Part shown: positions 1 to 8,012 of the stretch, piece by piece
How positions within the stretch are numbered: position 1 is the first letter of the stretch
How the letters are laid out: each line of letters opens with the position of its first letter
NCBI RefSeq assembly: GCF_901447495.1
Contig: NZ_CABDWS010000006.1
Span: forward strand, 1-64,000
Origin: Haloimpatiens lingqiaonensis
GTDB taxonomy: Bacteria > Bacillota > Clostridia > Clostridiales > Clostridiaceae
DNA length: 64,000 nucleotides
Direction of reading: 5' to 3'
Program-made: the position numbers and the translations under genes
The notes under the pieces: generated by a model
Seen by the model: the letters and a program-made list of their open reading frames with translations, nothing else
What the model was told of the DNA's origin: nothing
The model's database searches: none

Positions 1-2
1 AG

Positions 3-83
3 ACAGCAACTATGGAATTGGGAGAATCCCCACAGAAAAACATAGATACTTTCTTATCTATACTAAAATATAAAAATAAATAA
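3..83 (+). CDS. 3' end of an unidentified gene (partial)
   Basis: A frame is open from the left edge for 26 codons and stops at TAA 81-83. The residues (ending IDTFLSILKYKNK) look like an ordinary protein C-terminus. Its stop lies at the foot of the hairpin at 81-117, as expected for the last gene of a unit. The other two forward frames also stop nearby, so this call is weak. The product cannot be named. Confidence 0.35.
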   Translation, partial: TATMELGESPQKNIDTFLSILKYKNK

Positions 84-117
84 GTTTATAGTCAGTTAAA
101 TGACTGCTATAAACTTA
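81..117 (+). terminator. Hairpin between upstream gene and asnS
   Basis: An 11-bp stem (TAAGTTTATAG at 81-91 with CTATAAACTTA at 107-117) surrounds a smaller CAGT/ACTG pairing. It sits 7 nt before the asnS ribosome site. It is probably the terminator of the upstream gene, although the tail after it (TTATACG) is a poor T-run. A role as an asnS attenuator cannot be excluded because the upstream leader is cut off. Confidence 0.45.
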
Positions 118-137
118 TTATACGAGGAGGAAATATA

Positions 138-1529
138 ATGAAAGACATACTAATTAAGAGTCTTTACAGAGAAACAAAGCAGTATATAGGTAAAGAAGTA
201 AAAATATCAGGCTGGGTAAAAACAGTAAGAGCATCAAAAGCTTTTGGGTTTATAGAAGTTAATGATGGAAGTTTTTTTAAGAATGTACAAATAGTATTTG
301 ATGAAGCTTTAGAAAACTTTAGTGAATTAGGTAAATTACCTATAAGTGCTTCTATAGAAGTAATAGGAGAAGTAGTTGAAACACCAGGAACAAAGCAACC
401 TTTTGAAATTAAAGCTTCAAAGGTTACTAAAGTGGGAAACTCTTCATCAGATTATCCACTACAAAAGAAAAGACATACCTTTGAGTATTTAAGAAGTATA
501 GCTCACTTAAGACCAAGAAGTAACGCTTTTTCAGCAGTATTTAGAGTGCGTTCAATAGCTGCTTATGCTGTTCATAAATTCTTCCAGGAACAAGGTTTTG
601 TATATGTACACACTCCAATAATAACTGCCAGCGACTGCGAGGGTGCAGGAGAAATGTTTAGAGTTACTACTTTAGACATGGAGAACCTTCCAAAGGATGA
701 AAAGGGTAAAATAGACTATTCACAGGATTTCTTTGGAAAATCTGCTAACCTTACTGTAAGTGGTCAGCTAGAAGGAGAAATATATGCTCTAGCATTTAGA
801 AATATATATACTTTTGGACCAACTTTTAGAGCAGAAAATTCAAACACAGGAAGACACGCTTCAGAGTTCTGGATGATAGAACCAGAAATAGCTTTTGCAG
901 ATCTTGCAGATGACATGGATTTAGCAGAAGAAATGGTTAAATATATAATAAAATATGTAATGGAAAATGCTCCAGAAGAAATAGAATTCTTCAACAGCTT
1001 TATAGATAAAGGACTAAAGGATAGATTAAACAATGTTTTAAATTCTGATTTTGCAAGAATATCTTATACTGAAGCTGTAGAATTATTGAAAAAAGCAGAT
1101 GTAGAGTTTAAGTACCCAGTAGAATGGGGATGCGATCTTCAAACAGAGCATGAGAGATATATAACAGAGAAAATATACAATAAGCCAGTATTTGTAACTG
1201 ACTATCCAAAGGATATAAAGGCATTCTACATGAGAATTAATGATGACAACAAAACTGTTGCAGCAGCAGACCTTCTAGTGCCAGGAGTTGGAGAAATAAT
1301 AGGAGGAAGCCAAAGAGAAGAAAGACTTGATGTTTTAGAGGCTAGGATTGCAGAGCTTGGATTAGAAAAGGAAGATTACTGGTGGTATTTAGAGCTTAGA
1401 AAATATGGAGAAACTAAGCATGCTGGTTTTGGTTTAGGATTTGAGAGAATGATAATGTATCTAACAGGTATGAGCAATATAAGAGACGTTATACCATTCC
1501 CAAGAACTCCAGGTAGTGCAGAATTCTAA
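138..1529 (+). CDS. asnS: Asparaginyl-tRNA synthetase
   Basis: This cytoplasmic class IIb synthetase charges tRNA-Asn with asparagine. The 463-residue length is normal for bacterial AsnRS. Residues 1-115 form the OB-fold anticodon-binding domain. Class II motif 2 is seen as [21 protein letters not shown]-type sequence near residues 233-253, and motif 3 as GFGLGFERM near residue 431. ATG 138 follows GAGGAGG at 124-130. A strong terminator follows the gene, so it is probably transcribed alone or as the end of an upstream unit. Asparagine-type rather than aspartate-type assignment rests on the overall motif pattern and length (AspRS of bacteria is about 590 residues with an insertion). Confidence 0.95.
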   Translation: MKDILIKSLYRETKQYIGKEVKISGWVKTVRASKAFGFIEVNDGSFFKNVQIVFDEALENFSELGKLPISASIEVIGEVVETPGTKQPFEIKASKVTKVGNSSSDYPLQKKRHTFEYLRSIAHLRPRSNAFSAVFRVRSIAAYAVHKFFQEQGFVYVHTPIITASDCEGAGEMFRVTTLDMENLPKDEKGKIDYSQDFFGKSANLTVSGQLEGEIYALAFRNIYTFGPTFRAENSNTGRHASEFWMIEPEIAFADLADDMDLAEEMVKYIIKYVMENAPEEIEFFNSFIDKGLKDRLNNVLNSDFARISYTEAVELLKKADVEFKYPVEWGCDLQTEHERYITEKIYNKPVFVTDYPKDIKAFYMRINDDNKTVAAADLLVPGVGEIIGGSQREERLDVLEARIAELGLEKEDYWWYLELRKYGETKHAGFGLGFERMIMYLTGMSNIRDVIPFPRTPGSAEF

Positions 1530-1568
1530 AATACATGCATGAAAATATTTTAATAGAGTGTTAAATTT

Positions 1569-1610
1569 AAAGAACTTCGTTTTCCTTTTGCAGGAACGAA
1601 GTTCTTTTAT
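1569..1610 (+). terminator. asnS terminator
   Basis: A perfect 13-bp stem (AAAGAACTTCGTT with AACGAAGTTCTTT) has a 13-nt loop and a T-rich 3' side, 40 bp after the asnS stop. Confidence 0.9.
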
Positions 1611-1738
1611 ATTTATGAAAGGGTAATTGTTATTTACAAAATCAATAGCTGCCTAAAGTTCTATTAAAAAATCAAAACCTATATGGTAATAGATTATGTT
1701 ACTATTTATGTGAATGATGAATAAAGGAGTTGAATTTT

Positions 1739-2998
1739 ATGGCAGACTATAGAGAAATGTGGAAAAAGTTAAATATCAATTTAGAAAAGCACGATCAATT
1801 GTGTGAGGTTTTACCAGAGTTGTATGGTTCAGTTTATTTACAACAAGAGGATAGACCAGAAGGAATGAACTATTTTAACTATGTAGTTTCAGAAGTTCAT
1901 GGTGCAAGAATTCAGGAATTAGAAGAACACAAGAAAAATGGTGGTAAGGTTATAGGAACATTTTGTGTTTTTGTACCAGATGAAGTAATATTAGCTACAG
2001 GTGCTTTAGGAGTAGGGCTTTGTGCAGGATCTCAGTTTTGGATAGAGGATGGAGAAAAGGTTCTTCCTAAAAATCTATGTCCTTTAATTAAAGCATTTAC
2101 AGGAGCTAAAATTGGAGCTACATGTCCATATTTCCAATCTTGTGATATGTTGGTTGGGGAAACTACATGTGATGGAAAGAAAAAAGCTTGGGAATTATTA
2201 AATGAATATACTCCTGTTCATGTAATGGATTTACCACAAATGAAGAGAGAAAAAGACTATACTATGTGGAAAGATGAAATAAGAATATTTATAGATAAAA
2301 TGGAACAGTTAACTGGAAATAAGGTTACTGTAGAGAATTTAAAAGAAGCTATAAAATTAGCTAATAAAAAGAGAAGAGCTTTAAAGAGATTATATGACTT
2401 AAGAAAACATAAACCATCTCCAATAAGTGGACTTGATTGCCTTTTAATATCTCAAATTGCTTTTTATGATGATGTAAATAGATTTGTAGATAATGTAAAC
2501 AAGCTATGTGATGAATTAGAGGAAAGAATAAAGAAGGGACAAGCTAAAGAAAAGAAGAGACTTATGATAACAGGAACTCCTATGGCTCTTCCAAACTGGA
2601 AAATACATAGCATAATAGAGAACTTAGGTGCTGAGATTGTAGTTGAAGAAACTTGCACTGGTACAAGATATTTTGAAAATGAAGTTTGTGAAGATGGAGA
2701 AACTTTGGATGATTTAATAGATAATTTAGCTAGAAGATATCTAAATATCAACTGTGCTTGCTTTACACCAAATAGTGGAAGAATAGATGATATATTAAGA
2801 TATGCAAAGGAATATGATGTGGATGGAGTTATTGACTATAATTTATCTTTCTGCCATACATATGCCGTTGAAGATAAGAGCATTAGGGATATGCTAAAAG
2901 ATAAAAATATACCAGTTATGCATATAGAAACAGATTATTCCACAGAGGATTCAGGTCAAATAAAAACAAGAGTAGAAGCATTCTTAGAAATGATTTAA
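1739..2998 (+). CDS. 2-hydroxyacyl-CoA dehydratase family protein, probable double-cubane-cluster protein (DCCP)
   Basis: The 419-residue protein belongs to the HgdB/FldBC/BcrBC family, in which an ATP-driven activator supplies low-potential electrons to Fe-S clusters. Only one such subunit is encoded here, whereas true 2-hydroxyacyl-CoA dehydratases have two different subunits. A lone subunit next to its activator matches the DCCP type described from Carboxydothermus, a homodimer with an [8Fe-9S] double-cubane cluster. It is rich in cysteine: 76, 95, 114, 129, 135, 144, 306, 339, 341 and 372 lie in family-like contexts (GTFC, GLCAGSQFW, NLCPLIK, TTCDGKKK, EETCTG, SFCHTY). ATG 1739 has AGGAG 9 nt upstream; a TTG at 1730 directly touches that site and is unlikely. 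The physiological substrate is unknown. Confidence 0.8.
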   Translation: MADYREMWKKLNINLEKHDQLCEVLPELYGSVYLQQEDRPEGMNYFNYVVSEVHGARIQELEEHKKNGGKVIGTFCVFVPDEVILATGALGVGLCAGSQFWIEDGEKVLPKNLCPLIKAFTGAKIGATCPYFQSCDMLVGETTCDGKKKAWELLNEYTPVHVMDLPQMKREKDYTMWKDEIRIFIDKMEQLTGNKVTVENLKEAIKLANKKRRALKRLYDLRKHKPSPISGLDCLLISQIAFYDDVNRFVDNVNKLCDELEERIKKGQAKEKKRLMITGTPMALPNWKIHSIIENLGAEIVVEETCTGTRYFENEVCEDGETLDDLIDNLARRYLNINCACFTPNSGRIDDILRYAKEYDVDGVIDYNLSFCHTYAVEDKSIRDMLKDKNIPVMHIETDYSTEDSGQIKTRVEAFLEMI

Positions 2999-3008
2999 GG
3001 TGATTTTA

Positions 3009-3260
3009 ATGGAAAAAGAGAATCATTATATACTTTTTAGAAATCATACAGAAGGCACTAAATTAGAAAATTTGCTTAAAGAACAAAATATAAAATATGT
3101 AATCTCTCCTACTCCAAGAGAACTTTCTACTTGCTGTGGTATATGCATAATTTATGAAAAAGAAGATGAGGATAGAATAAAAGGCTTAATAGAAGAAAAT
3201 CATGTGGATATAATAGGATTTTATACTTTAAAGAAGAAGTATACTAATTTTTATGCTTAA
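3009..3260 (+). CDS. DUF3343 protein (small cysteine-containing, putative sulfur-carrier-like)
   Basis: This 83-residue protein begins MEKENHYILFRNHTEG and carries a STCCGIC motif, typical of DUF3343 proteins that occur beside sulfur- and electron-transfer genes. It lies 10 bp after the dehydratase-like gene and 13 bp before the activator gene, so the three are surely cotranscribed. The role is unknown; an accessory part in cluster assembly or electron delivery is inference from position. GTG 3000 is an alternative start, but AAGGTGA at 2997-3003 fits ATG 3009. Confidence 0.75.
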   Translation: MEKENHYILFRNHTEGTKLENLLKEQNIKYVISPTPRELSTCCGICIIYEKEDEDRIKGLIEENHVDIIGFYTLKKKYTNFYA

Positions 3261-3273
3261 AGGATGATGAGAC

Positions 3274-4029
3274 ATGTATTATGTAGGAATAGATATGGGA
3301 TCCACAGCTACAAAGGTAGTAGCTTTTGAGGGCGAGGAATTAAAAATTAAATTTTCTGTGCCAGCGGGATGGAATAGCGTAGAAACCTCTGAAAACATAA
3401 AAAATAAGTTACAGCAGCAGGGAGTAAATGAAGAGAATTCTAAAATAGTTGCCACTGGATATGGAAGGATTTCAGTGCCCTATGCCCATAAAACTATTAC
3501 AGAAATAACCTGTCATGGAAAAGGTGCTAATTATCTATATAAGGGTGATTGCACAGTTATAGATGTAGGGGGACAGGATACTAAGGTAATAACTGTGCAA
3601 AAGGGAATGGTTACTGATTTTTTAATGAATGACAAATGCTCTGCAGGTACAGGAAGATTTTTAGAGATAATGGCTAATAAATTAGGAGTAGATCTAGAAA
3701 CCCTATGCAGGCTTTCTAAAGAAGGCAGTGGAGTAACTATAAGCTCTATGTGTACTGTTTTTGCAGAATCAGAGGTAATAAGCTTGGTGGCTAAGGGAAA
3801 GAGAAGAGAGGATATAGCTTATGCTATAGTAGATTCTATAGTAAGTAAAGTGAAATCCTTGTGCTACAAACACTCCTCTTCAGAGAATTATTTTTTTACT
3901 GGGGGACTTAGTGGAAATAAGGACTTCGTAGATAAACTTTCAGAGAAGTTACAGAAAAAAGTAGAAACTCATCCTTTGGCAAAGTATGCAGGAGCCATTG
4001 GTGCAGCTTTAAGCGCTAAAAAAATATGA
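3274..4029 (+). CDS. ATP-dependent activator/reductase of the dehydratase-like protein (BcrAD/BadFG ATPase family, HgdC-like)
   Basis: The ASKHA-fold ATPase of 251 residues uses ATP hydrolysis to drive one electron from a subunit-bridging [4Fe-4S] cluster into its partner. The phosphate-binding loop IDMGSTATK is at residues 6-14 and DVGGQDTK at 97-104. The cluster ligands known in HgdC correspond to Cys122 (CSAGTGRF) and Cys160 (SSMCTVFAESEV), one pair per homodimer. ATG 3274 follows AAAGGATGATGAGAC. It is the third gene of the 1739-4029 unit and its obvious partner is the protein at 1739-2998. Confidence 0.88.
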   Translation: MYYVGIDMGSTATKVVAFEGEELKIKFSVPAGWNSVETSENIKNKLQQQGVNEENSKIVATGYGRISVPYAHKTITEITCHGKGANYLYKGDCTVIDVGGQDTKVITVQKGMVTDFLMNDKCSAGTGRFLEIMANKLGVDLETLCRLSKEGSGVTISSMCTVFAESEVISLVAKGKRREDIAYAIVDSIVSKVKSLCYKHSSSENYFFTGGLSGNKDFVDKLSEKLQKKVETHPLAKYAGAIGAALSAKKI

Positions 4030-4035
4030 TAAATA

Positions 4036-4080
4036 CCCCCATGAAAGCCATTAGTAAGGTTTTTCATGGGGGTTATTTTA
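4036..4080 (+). terminator. Terminator of the DCCP-type operon
   Basis: An 11-bp stem (CCCCCATGAAA at 4036-4046 with TTTCATGGGGG at 4062-4072) is followed by TTATTTTA, directly after the activator gene. Confidence 0.85.
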
Positions 4081-4170
4081 AGTAAAGGTGTATGGATTTA
4101 TTATTTTGTAGTTTACAATTCTGTAAGAGGTGAACTATGCTCACTTACAGAAGATGGATAGATCTTTCAG

Positions 4171-6066
4171 TTAAATATCTAATAAATTTTTTTCATAAGT
4201 ACAATATAATTTTCTAAGTTCTTCCATTTTGTTGTCTAGCTCTAATTGAAGTTCAGATATAAGAGGTAAATCCTCATTTTTACTAGCTTCTTTTATTTGA
4301 GTAAATAGACTTTTTCTATCATAAGTATCCTTCATTATGTACTTTCTTAAATCATTTATTTTTATCCAATATGAAAGGTCTAAGTCTAGAGCTAAATCAT
4401 CTAAATGCAATTTCTTATAGCCTCTAACCTCTTTCATATAGTTATTTATTATTCTATGGTTTATTTCCATTAGCCACCTTTTAATAGAAGTACTTTTAAA
4501 ACCATTAATTATTGTATCAGTAAAGACATTACCTTTCTTTAATATAGCCACTTTATCTTTACAATTATCTAAAAATGAAAGATTTTCCTGTACAGTTTTA
4601 GGAGCTTTTCCAAAGAACTTATCTCTATCTTTTTCAGAATATTTATGGAATACATCATCTTCACTTCTATACATTCTATACTTCTCTAAGTATCCAAATT
4701 CTTCCCCATAATTTTTAGATAACTCTTTTAATAGGTCATCTTCAGTTTTAGACTCTTTTATTGCATAACTTATTCCGTCTAACATAGCCATACACATGGA
4801 AGCTATACATAAATAAGTATTAGTATGTGGGTTTGGCGATCTCAATTCAAATCTAGTTGAAAAAGGATTATCTAAATCTCTTATAAGAGCTAATAGTATA
4901 GTCCTATTTCTAGAAGGCATTTCTACTGTATGTCCTAAGGAAGTAACTACACAAACAGGTGCTTCAAAGCCTGGTTTTAATCTCTTAAGGGAATTATATG
5001 TAGGGGAAACAAAGGGACTTATCACCTCATAATTTTTTAGAATTCCCATTATTGATGCATAACCTATGGCACTAAGAAAATGATCCTTAGTGGCAGTAAA
5101 TAAATTTATGCATTTTCCGGATTTACAGTTTAAAGTTATACTAATATGAGTATGCTTTCCGCTACCTGCCACTGAATCAATTGGCTTAGCTAAAAAGGTA
5201 ACATCAAGCCCGTTTAATCTAAAAGTTTCTCTTACTATATTTTTAATAATGATTTCATTGTCTGAGGTTTGAATAGCATTAGAGTATTTCCAATCTATTT
5301 CTAGCTGCTCCATTATATGTGTGTAGCTGCCTGATTCATTTACTTTAGCTTTTACGCCCCCTACTTCCTTGTGACCCATTTCAGGATTAAAGCCATAAGC
5401 CTCCATAAGCATTAGACATTGTTCTAATGAAGTTCTTACAGAGCCTTTGGTTCTTGTCCAGTATTGCTCTTGAAGTACTTGAGATGTGGACAGTTCTTCT
5501 ACATGAGCTTCGTCATTAGGTGTTTGAACCCAAAATTCTAGTTCTGTAGCGGCAGTAACTGAAATATCTTCAATGTCATCAAACTCTATATTATAGGTAT
5601 GTAAAAGTTCAGGAGTTTCTCTAAACATATTCATAAGAGAAGTTTTGAAAAAATGAATGGCATTTTTTAGAATTGAACGAGAGTCTACAGCCTTGCTATC
5701 ATGATATAAAAAACAAGGGATTCTAAGGGTTCCTATAGGGCGCCCACTTTTAGAGTCTAAATGTTCATAGTTATAGTCTATAAACCAAGTTGAGTCCTTA
5801 TCCGCAATCATATCAATTTTTGCATTGTTTATAGTGGCTATACCAGGTAGTGCTACAGATGAGCCGTCAGTTTGTATAGCACCTGTTAAAAAACCTTCTA
5901 TATCCTTTAGAAATAATGATATTGGAATCTTTTCATCTGTGTCATTTCCAGCTAAGTCCACGCCTACAAAAGAAACGAATTTTACCTCAGGAGCATTAGA
6001 TAATATATCTTTTAGCGCTTTAGGGGAGTGGTTTTCTTTTGAAATTGTGTATAGTAAATCATTCAT
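4171..6066 (-). CDS. Glutamine synthetase-like protein with long C-terminal extension
   Basis: The first ~420 of 631 residues follow the glutamine synthetase fold: TDGSSV (67-71), the metal-site segment ATELEFWV (172-180), GHKEVGG (231-237), the ATP-site segment GSGKHTH (301-307), PTYNSLKRL (355-363) and RFELRSPNPHTNTY (405-418). Several differ from classical GlnA (GSGMHVHQS, PTVNSYKRL), so glutamate-ammonia ligation is likely but not certain; a gamma-glutamyl-amine ligase is possible. About 200 helical residues at the C-terminus have no counterpart in ~445-residue GSI enzymes. ATG 6066 is preferred over ATG 6072 because GGAGGG lies 6 nt before the former and touches the latter. The gene stands alone, divergent from murI. 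Confidence 0.8.
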   Translation of the reverse strand: MNDLLYTISKENHSPKALKDILSNAPEVKFVSFVGVDLAGNDTDEKIPISLFLKDIEGFLTGAIQTDGSSVALPGIATINNAKIDMIADKDSTWFIDYNYEHLDSKSGRPIGTLRIPCFLYHDSKAVDSRSILKNAIHFFKTSLMNMFRETPELLHTYNIEFDDIEDISVTAATELEFWVQTPNDEAHVEELSTSQVLQEQYWTRTKGSVRTSLEQCLMLMEAYGFNPEMGHKEVGGVKAKVNESGSYTHIMEQLEIDWKYSNAIQTSDNEIIIKNIVRETFRLNGLDVTFLAKPIDSVAGSGKHTHISITLNCKSGKCINLFTATKDHFLSAIGYASIMGILKNYEVISPFVSPTYNSLKRLKPGFEAPVCVVTSLGHTVEMPSRNRTILLALIRDLDNPFSTRFELRSPNPHTNTYLCIASMCMAMLDGISYAIKESKTEDDLLKELSKNYGEEFGYLEKYRMYRSEDDVFHKYSEKDRDKFFGKAPKTVQENLSFLDNCKDKVAILKKGNVFTDTIINGFKSTSIKRWLMEINHRIINNYMKEVRGYKKLHLDDLALDLDLSYWIKINDLRKYIMKDTYDRKSLFTQIKEASKNEDLPLISELQLELDNKMEELRKLYCTYEKNLLDI

Positions 6067-6230
6067 AAACATCCCTCCAAGAAAAAATTATATGCCAAAA
6101 ATTCTACATTAATAACAATTCAATGTCAAGAAAAATGAAATGGATTCATAGGTTAATTTAATATAAATATTTAAAAGAAGCTAATAATAGTGAAAAAAAC
6201 ATTGATTTTTAATATTTTTCTATATTTTAT

Positions 6231-6260
6231 TTGTATTTTTATAGTGTAGTTTGTTAAAAT
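6231..6260 (+). promoter_or_regulatory. Possible promoter of murI
   Basis: TTGTAT at 6231-6236 and TAAAAT at 6255-6260 are 18 bp apart, 50 bp before the murI start. The region is extremely A+T rich, so chance matches are common. Confidence 0.35.
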
Positions 6261-6309
6261 ATCTAAGTAAAGGATTTATATTTGTTTAACACAAGGTGGT
6301 GCAGGAAAT

Positions 6310-7080
6310 ATGGAAGAAAGCAGTAAACCTATAGGAATATTTGATTCTGGTTTAGGTGGATTAAGTGTTTTAAAAGAAGCTATTAAATTATTGCCTCATG
6401 AGGATTTTATATATTATGGAGATACAAAAAATGCGCCCTATGGTACTAAGAGTGTAAAAGAAATAAGAAGATTGACAAATAATGTGGTGGATTTTCTTTT
6501 AGCTAAAGAAGTAAAAGCCATAGTTATAGCATGTAATACGGCAACTAGTGCTTCAGTTGATGAGCTTAGAAAGAGGTATTCCATGCCTATTATAGGTATA
6601 GAGCCTGCTTTAAAACCTGCTGTGGAACTTAATAGGCAGGGTGAAATTATAATAATGGCTACAACTGTAACCCTTTCAGAAAAGAAGTTTAAAAATTTAA
6701 TGGAAAAATATAAAAAAGATTACGATATAGTTCCATTGCCTTGTCCAGGATTAATGGAGTTTATTGAAAAGGGAGATATAGATAGTTTAGAATTAGAGGA
6801 ATATTTAAGAGAAAAGCTTAAAGAATTTTCTAATGAACAAATTTCATCTATAGTTTTGGGATGTACTCATTATCCATTTATAAAAAATAAATTATCCCAA
6901 ATAATAGGAGAAGATATACCTATTATTGATGGGAGTACAGGTACTTCTATGCAGCTGAAAAGGCAATTACAAAGTAGAAAAATGCTCAATAATAAAAAAC
7001 AAGAAGGTAAAATATTCATATATAATTCATTAGATGGAGAAGAAATAATTAAATTAAGCTATAAACTTATGAATATATAG
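6310..7080 (+). CDS. murI: Glutamate racemase
   Basis: This cofactor-independent enzyme makes D-glutamate for peptidoglycan. The 256-residue protein has the family signatures FDSGLGGLSVL (11-21), YGDTKNAPYG (36-45), and the two catalytic cysteines in ACNTATS (Cys75) and GCTHYPF (Cys185, with His187). ATG 6310 is preceded by AAGGTGGTG at 6293-6301. It is divergent from the glutamine synthetase-like gene and separated from it by ~240 A+T-rich bp that must hold both promoters. Confidence 0.95.
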   Translation: MEESSKPIGIFDSGLGGLSVLKEAIKLLPHEDFIYYGDTKNAPYGTKSVKEIRRLTNNVVDFLLAKEVKAIVIACNTATSASVDELRKRYSMPIIGIEPALKPAVELNRQGEIIIMATTVTLSEKKFKNLMEKYKKDYDIVPLPCPGLMEFIEKGDIDSLELEEYLREKLKEFSNEQISSIVLGCTHYPFIKNKLSQIIGEDIPIIDGSTGTSMQLKRQLQSRKMLNNKKQEGKIFIYNSLDGEEIIKLSYKLMNI

Positions 7081-7101
7081 TAAAAAAACTTTGTGAAAAC
7101 A

Positions 7102-7130
7102 TTGACAATACTTGAGAGATTTGATATATT
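7102..7130 (+). promoter_or_regulatory. Consensus sigma-A promoter of an orphan transcript
   Basis: TTGACA (7102-7107), a 17-bp spacer and TATATT (7125-7130) make one of the best promoters in the window, but no gene with a ribosome site follows before the terminator at 7234. The predicted start is near 7137. Confidence 0.7.
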
Positions 7131-7136
7131 GAGTAT

Positions 7137-7265
7137 AGAAAAAACAATTAAATAAAATTGTTGAATTCAAAGGTAATAAAGTTAATACTCATAATATTAC
7201 ACCCTTACTTTATATATTAAAACATTAATTTTTAAGAGCAGTTATTTTAATTGCTCTTTTTATTT
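7137..7265 (+). ncRNA. Candidate small RNA
   Basis: The stretch between the 7102-7130 promoter and the 7234 terminator would give an RNA of ~125 nt. It begins with a hairpin AACAATT/AATTGTT (7143-7162), then a single-stranded pyrimidine-rich segment with ACCCTTAC (7201-7208), then the terminator hairpin. No open frame with a ribosome site was found. ACCCTTAC is complementary, with one G-U pair, to GTGAGGGT at the start of the next gene (7469-7476). Everything beyond the promoter and terminator is inference. Confidence 0.45.
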
Positions 7266-7271
7266 TTTTTG
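7234..7271 (+). terminator. Terminator of the orphan transcript
   Basis: A 7-bp stem AAGAGCA/TGCTCTT (7234-7240 with 7252-7258) is followed by a long run of T. Confidence 0.85.
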
Positions 7272-7407
7272 AAAAAGTATCTTTATTTTTACAAAAATTA
7301 ATAAGTTTTTGTACTTTTGATGTAGATTTAAATGTAGTAATTATAACAATGTTAGGATAGTTTTAGGAAAGAAAAATTAGGAAATATTAATGATATTTTA
7401 TAAACAA

Positions 7408-7476
7408 ACCCTCACTTTATATTTTTATTAGAATAAAATAATAGTACAATTCTTATGAAAATACCATGGTGAGGGT
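7408..7476 (+). promoter_or_regulatory. Leader with possible ribosome-site-masking helix
   Basis: ACCCTCAC at 7408-7415 is perfectly complementary to GTGAGGGT at 7469-7476, which contains the ribosome site of the gene at 7483. If both are in the mRNA, an 8-bp helix with a 53-nt loop would mask the site. Complementarity was read by eye; no regulation is known. Confidence 0.35.
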
Positions 7477-7482
7477 GATGAA

Positions 7483-7923
7483 ATGAAAGGCTTTATATTA
7501 GATAAAAATGATGAGGATTATTTAAAAAGTTATGAACTAAAGGAAATGGATAAAGAAATAAATAGTAAATATGAATTTGACAATATAACAATTGCAAATC
7601 CTAAGAATAGTAACAGCATATATATAATTAAAAATATATTTGTTAAGTCTGAAAACAAGAATTTTTATTTAAGAATTGGAAGTGGAAACAGGGAATTTTC
7701 TTTTGAAGAAAAAAATATGAAGTTTTTATTTTTCAATGATGTTATTGAAGAAAAGGAGTATATACATTTAGCTAGTATAAACAATAATGAGAAGAAAAGA
7801 GTTGAAATGCTCCCTAATAAATGTATAATTCTACTTCCTAAGGGTTTTTTAAATATTAAAGTTGACAAGCCTATAAACAATATAAATATAAAAATACTAT
7901 GGAAAGAAGAAAAGATAGAATAA
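7483..7923 (+). CDS. Hypothetical protein
   Basis: The 146-residue product (MKGFILDKNDEDYLKSYEL...) is not recognised. It has no signal peptide or membrane segment. It alternates short hydrophobic beta-like segments with Asn/Lys/Glu-rich loops, suggesting a small beta-rich cytoplasmic domain. ATG 7483 follows GAGGGTG at 7471-7477. It stands between an orphan small transcript and the cyclophilin gene, with no operon partner. Codon usage resembles its neighbours. Confidence 0.7.
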   Translation: MKGFILDKNDEDYLKSYELKEMDKEINSKYEFDNITIANPKNSNSIYIIKNIFVKSENKNFYLRIGSGNREFSFEEKNMKFLFFNDVIEEKEYIHLASINNNEKKRVEMLPNKCIILLPKGFLNIKVDKPINNINIKILWKEEKIE

Positions 7924-7960
7924 ATACTAAGGATTAAATAAATGGATAATACTATAAAAT

Positions 7961-7970
7961 GTGATATAAT
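7961..7970 (+). promoter_or_regulatory. Extended -10 promoter element of the cyclophilin gene
   Basis: TGATATAAT (TGnTATAAT type) at 7962-7970 lies 42 bp before the start of the cyclophilin gene. No good -35 hexamer is seen upstream, which fits an extended -10 promoter. Confidence 0.45.
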
Positions 7971-8012
7971 TATTTAAAAATACAAATTAAGTATGTTAAA
8001 GGAGAGATAAAC

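Noticed and set aside
1-137. T-box or attenuator leader of asnS
   Set aside because: Only a simple hairpin is visible, no T-box consensus (TGGNACCGCG type) is present, and the leader is cut by the window edge.
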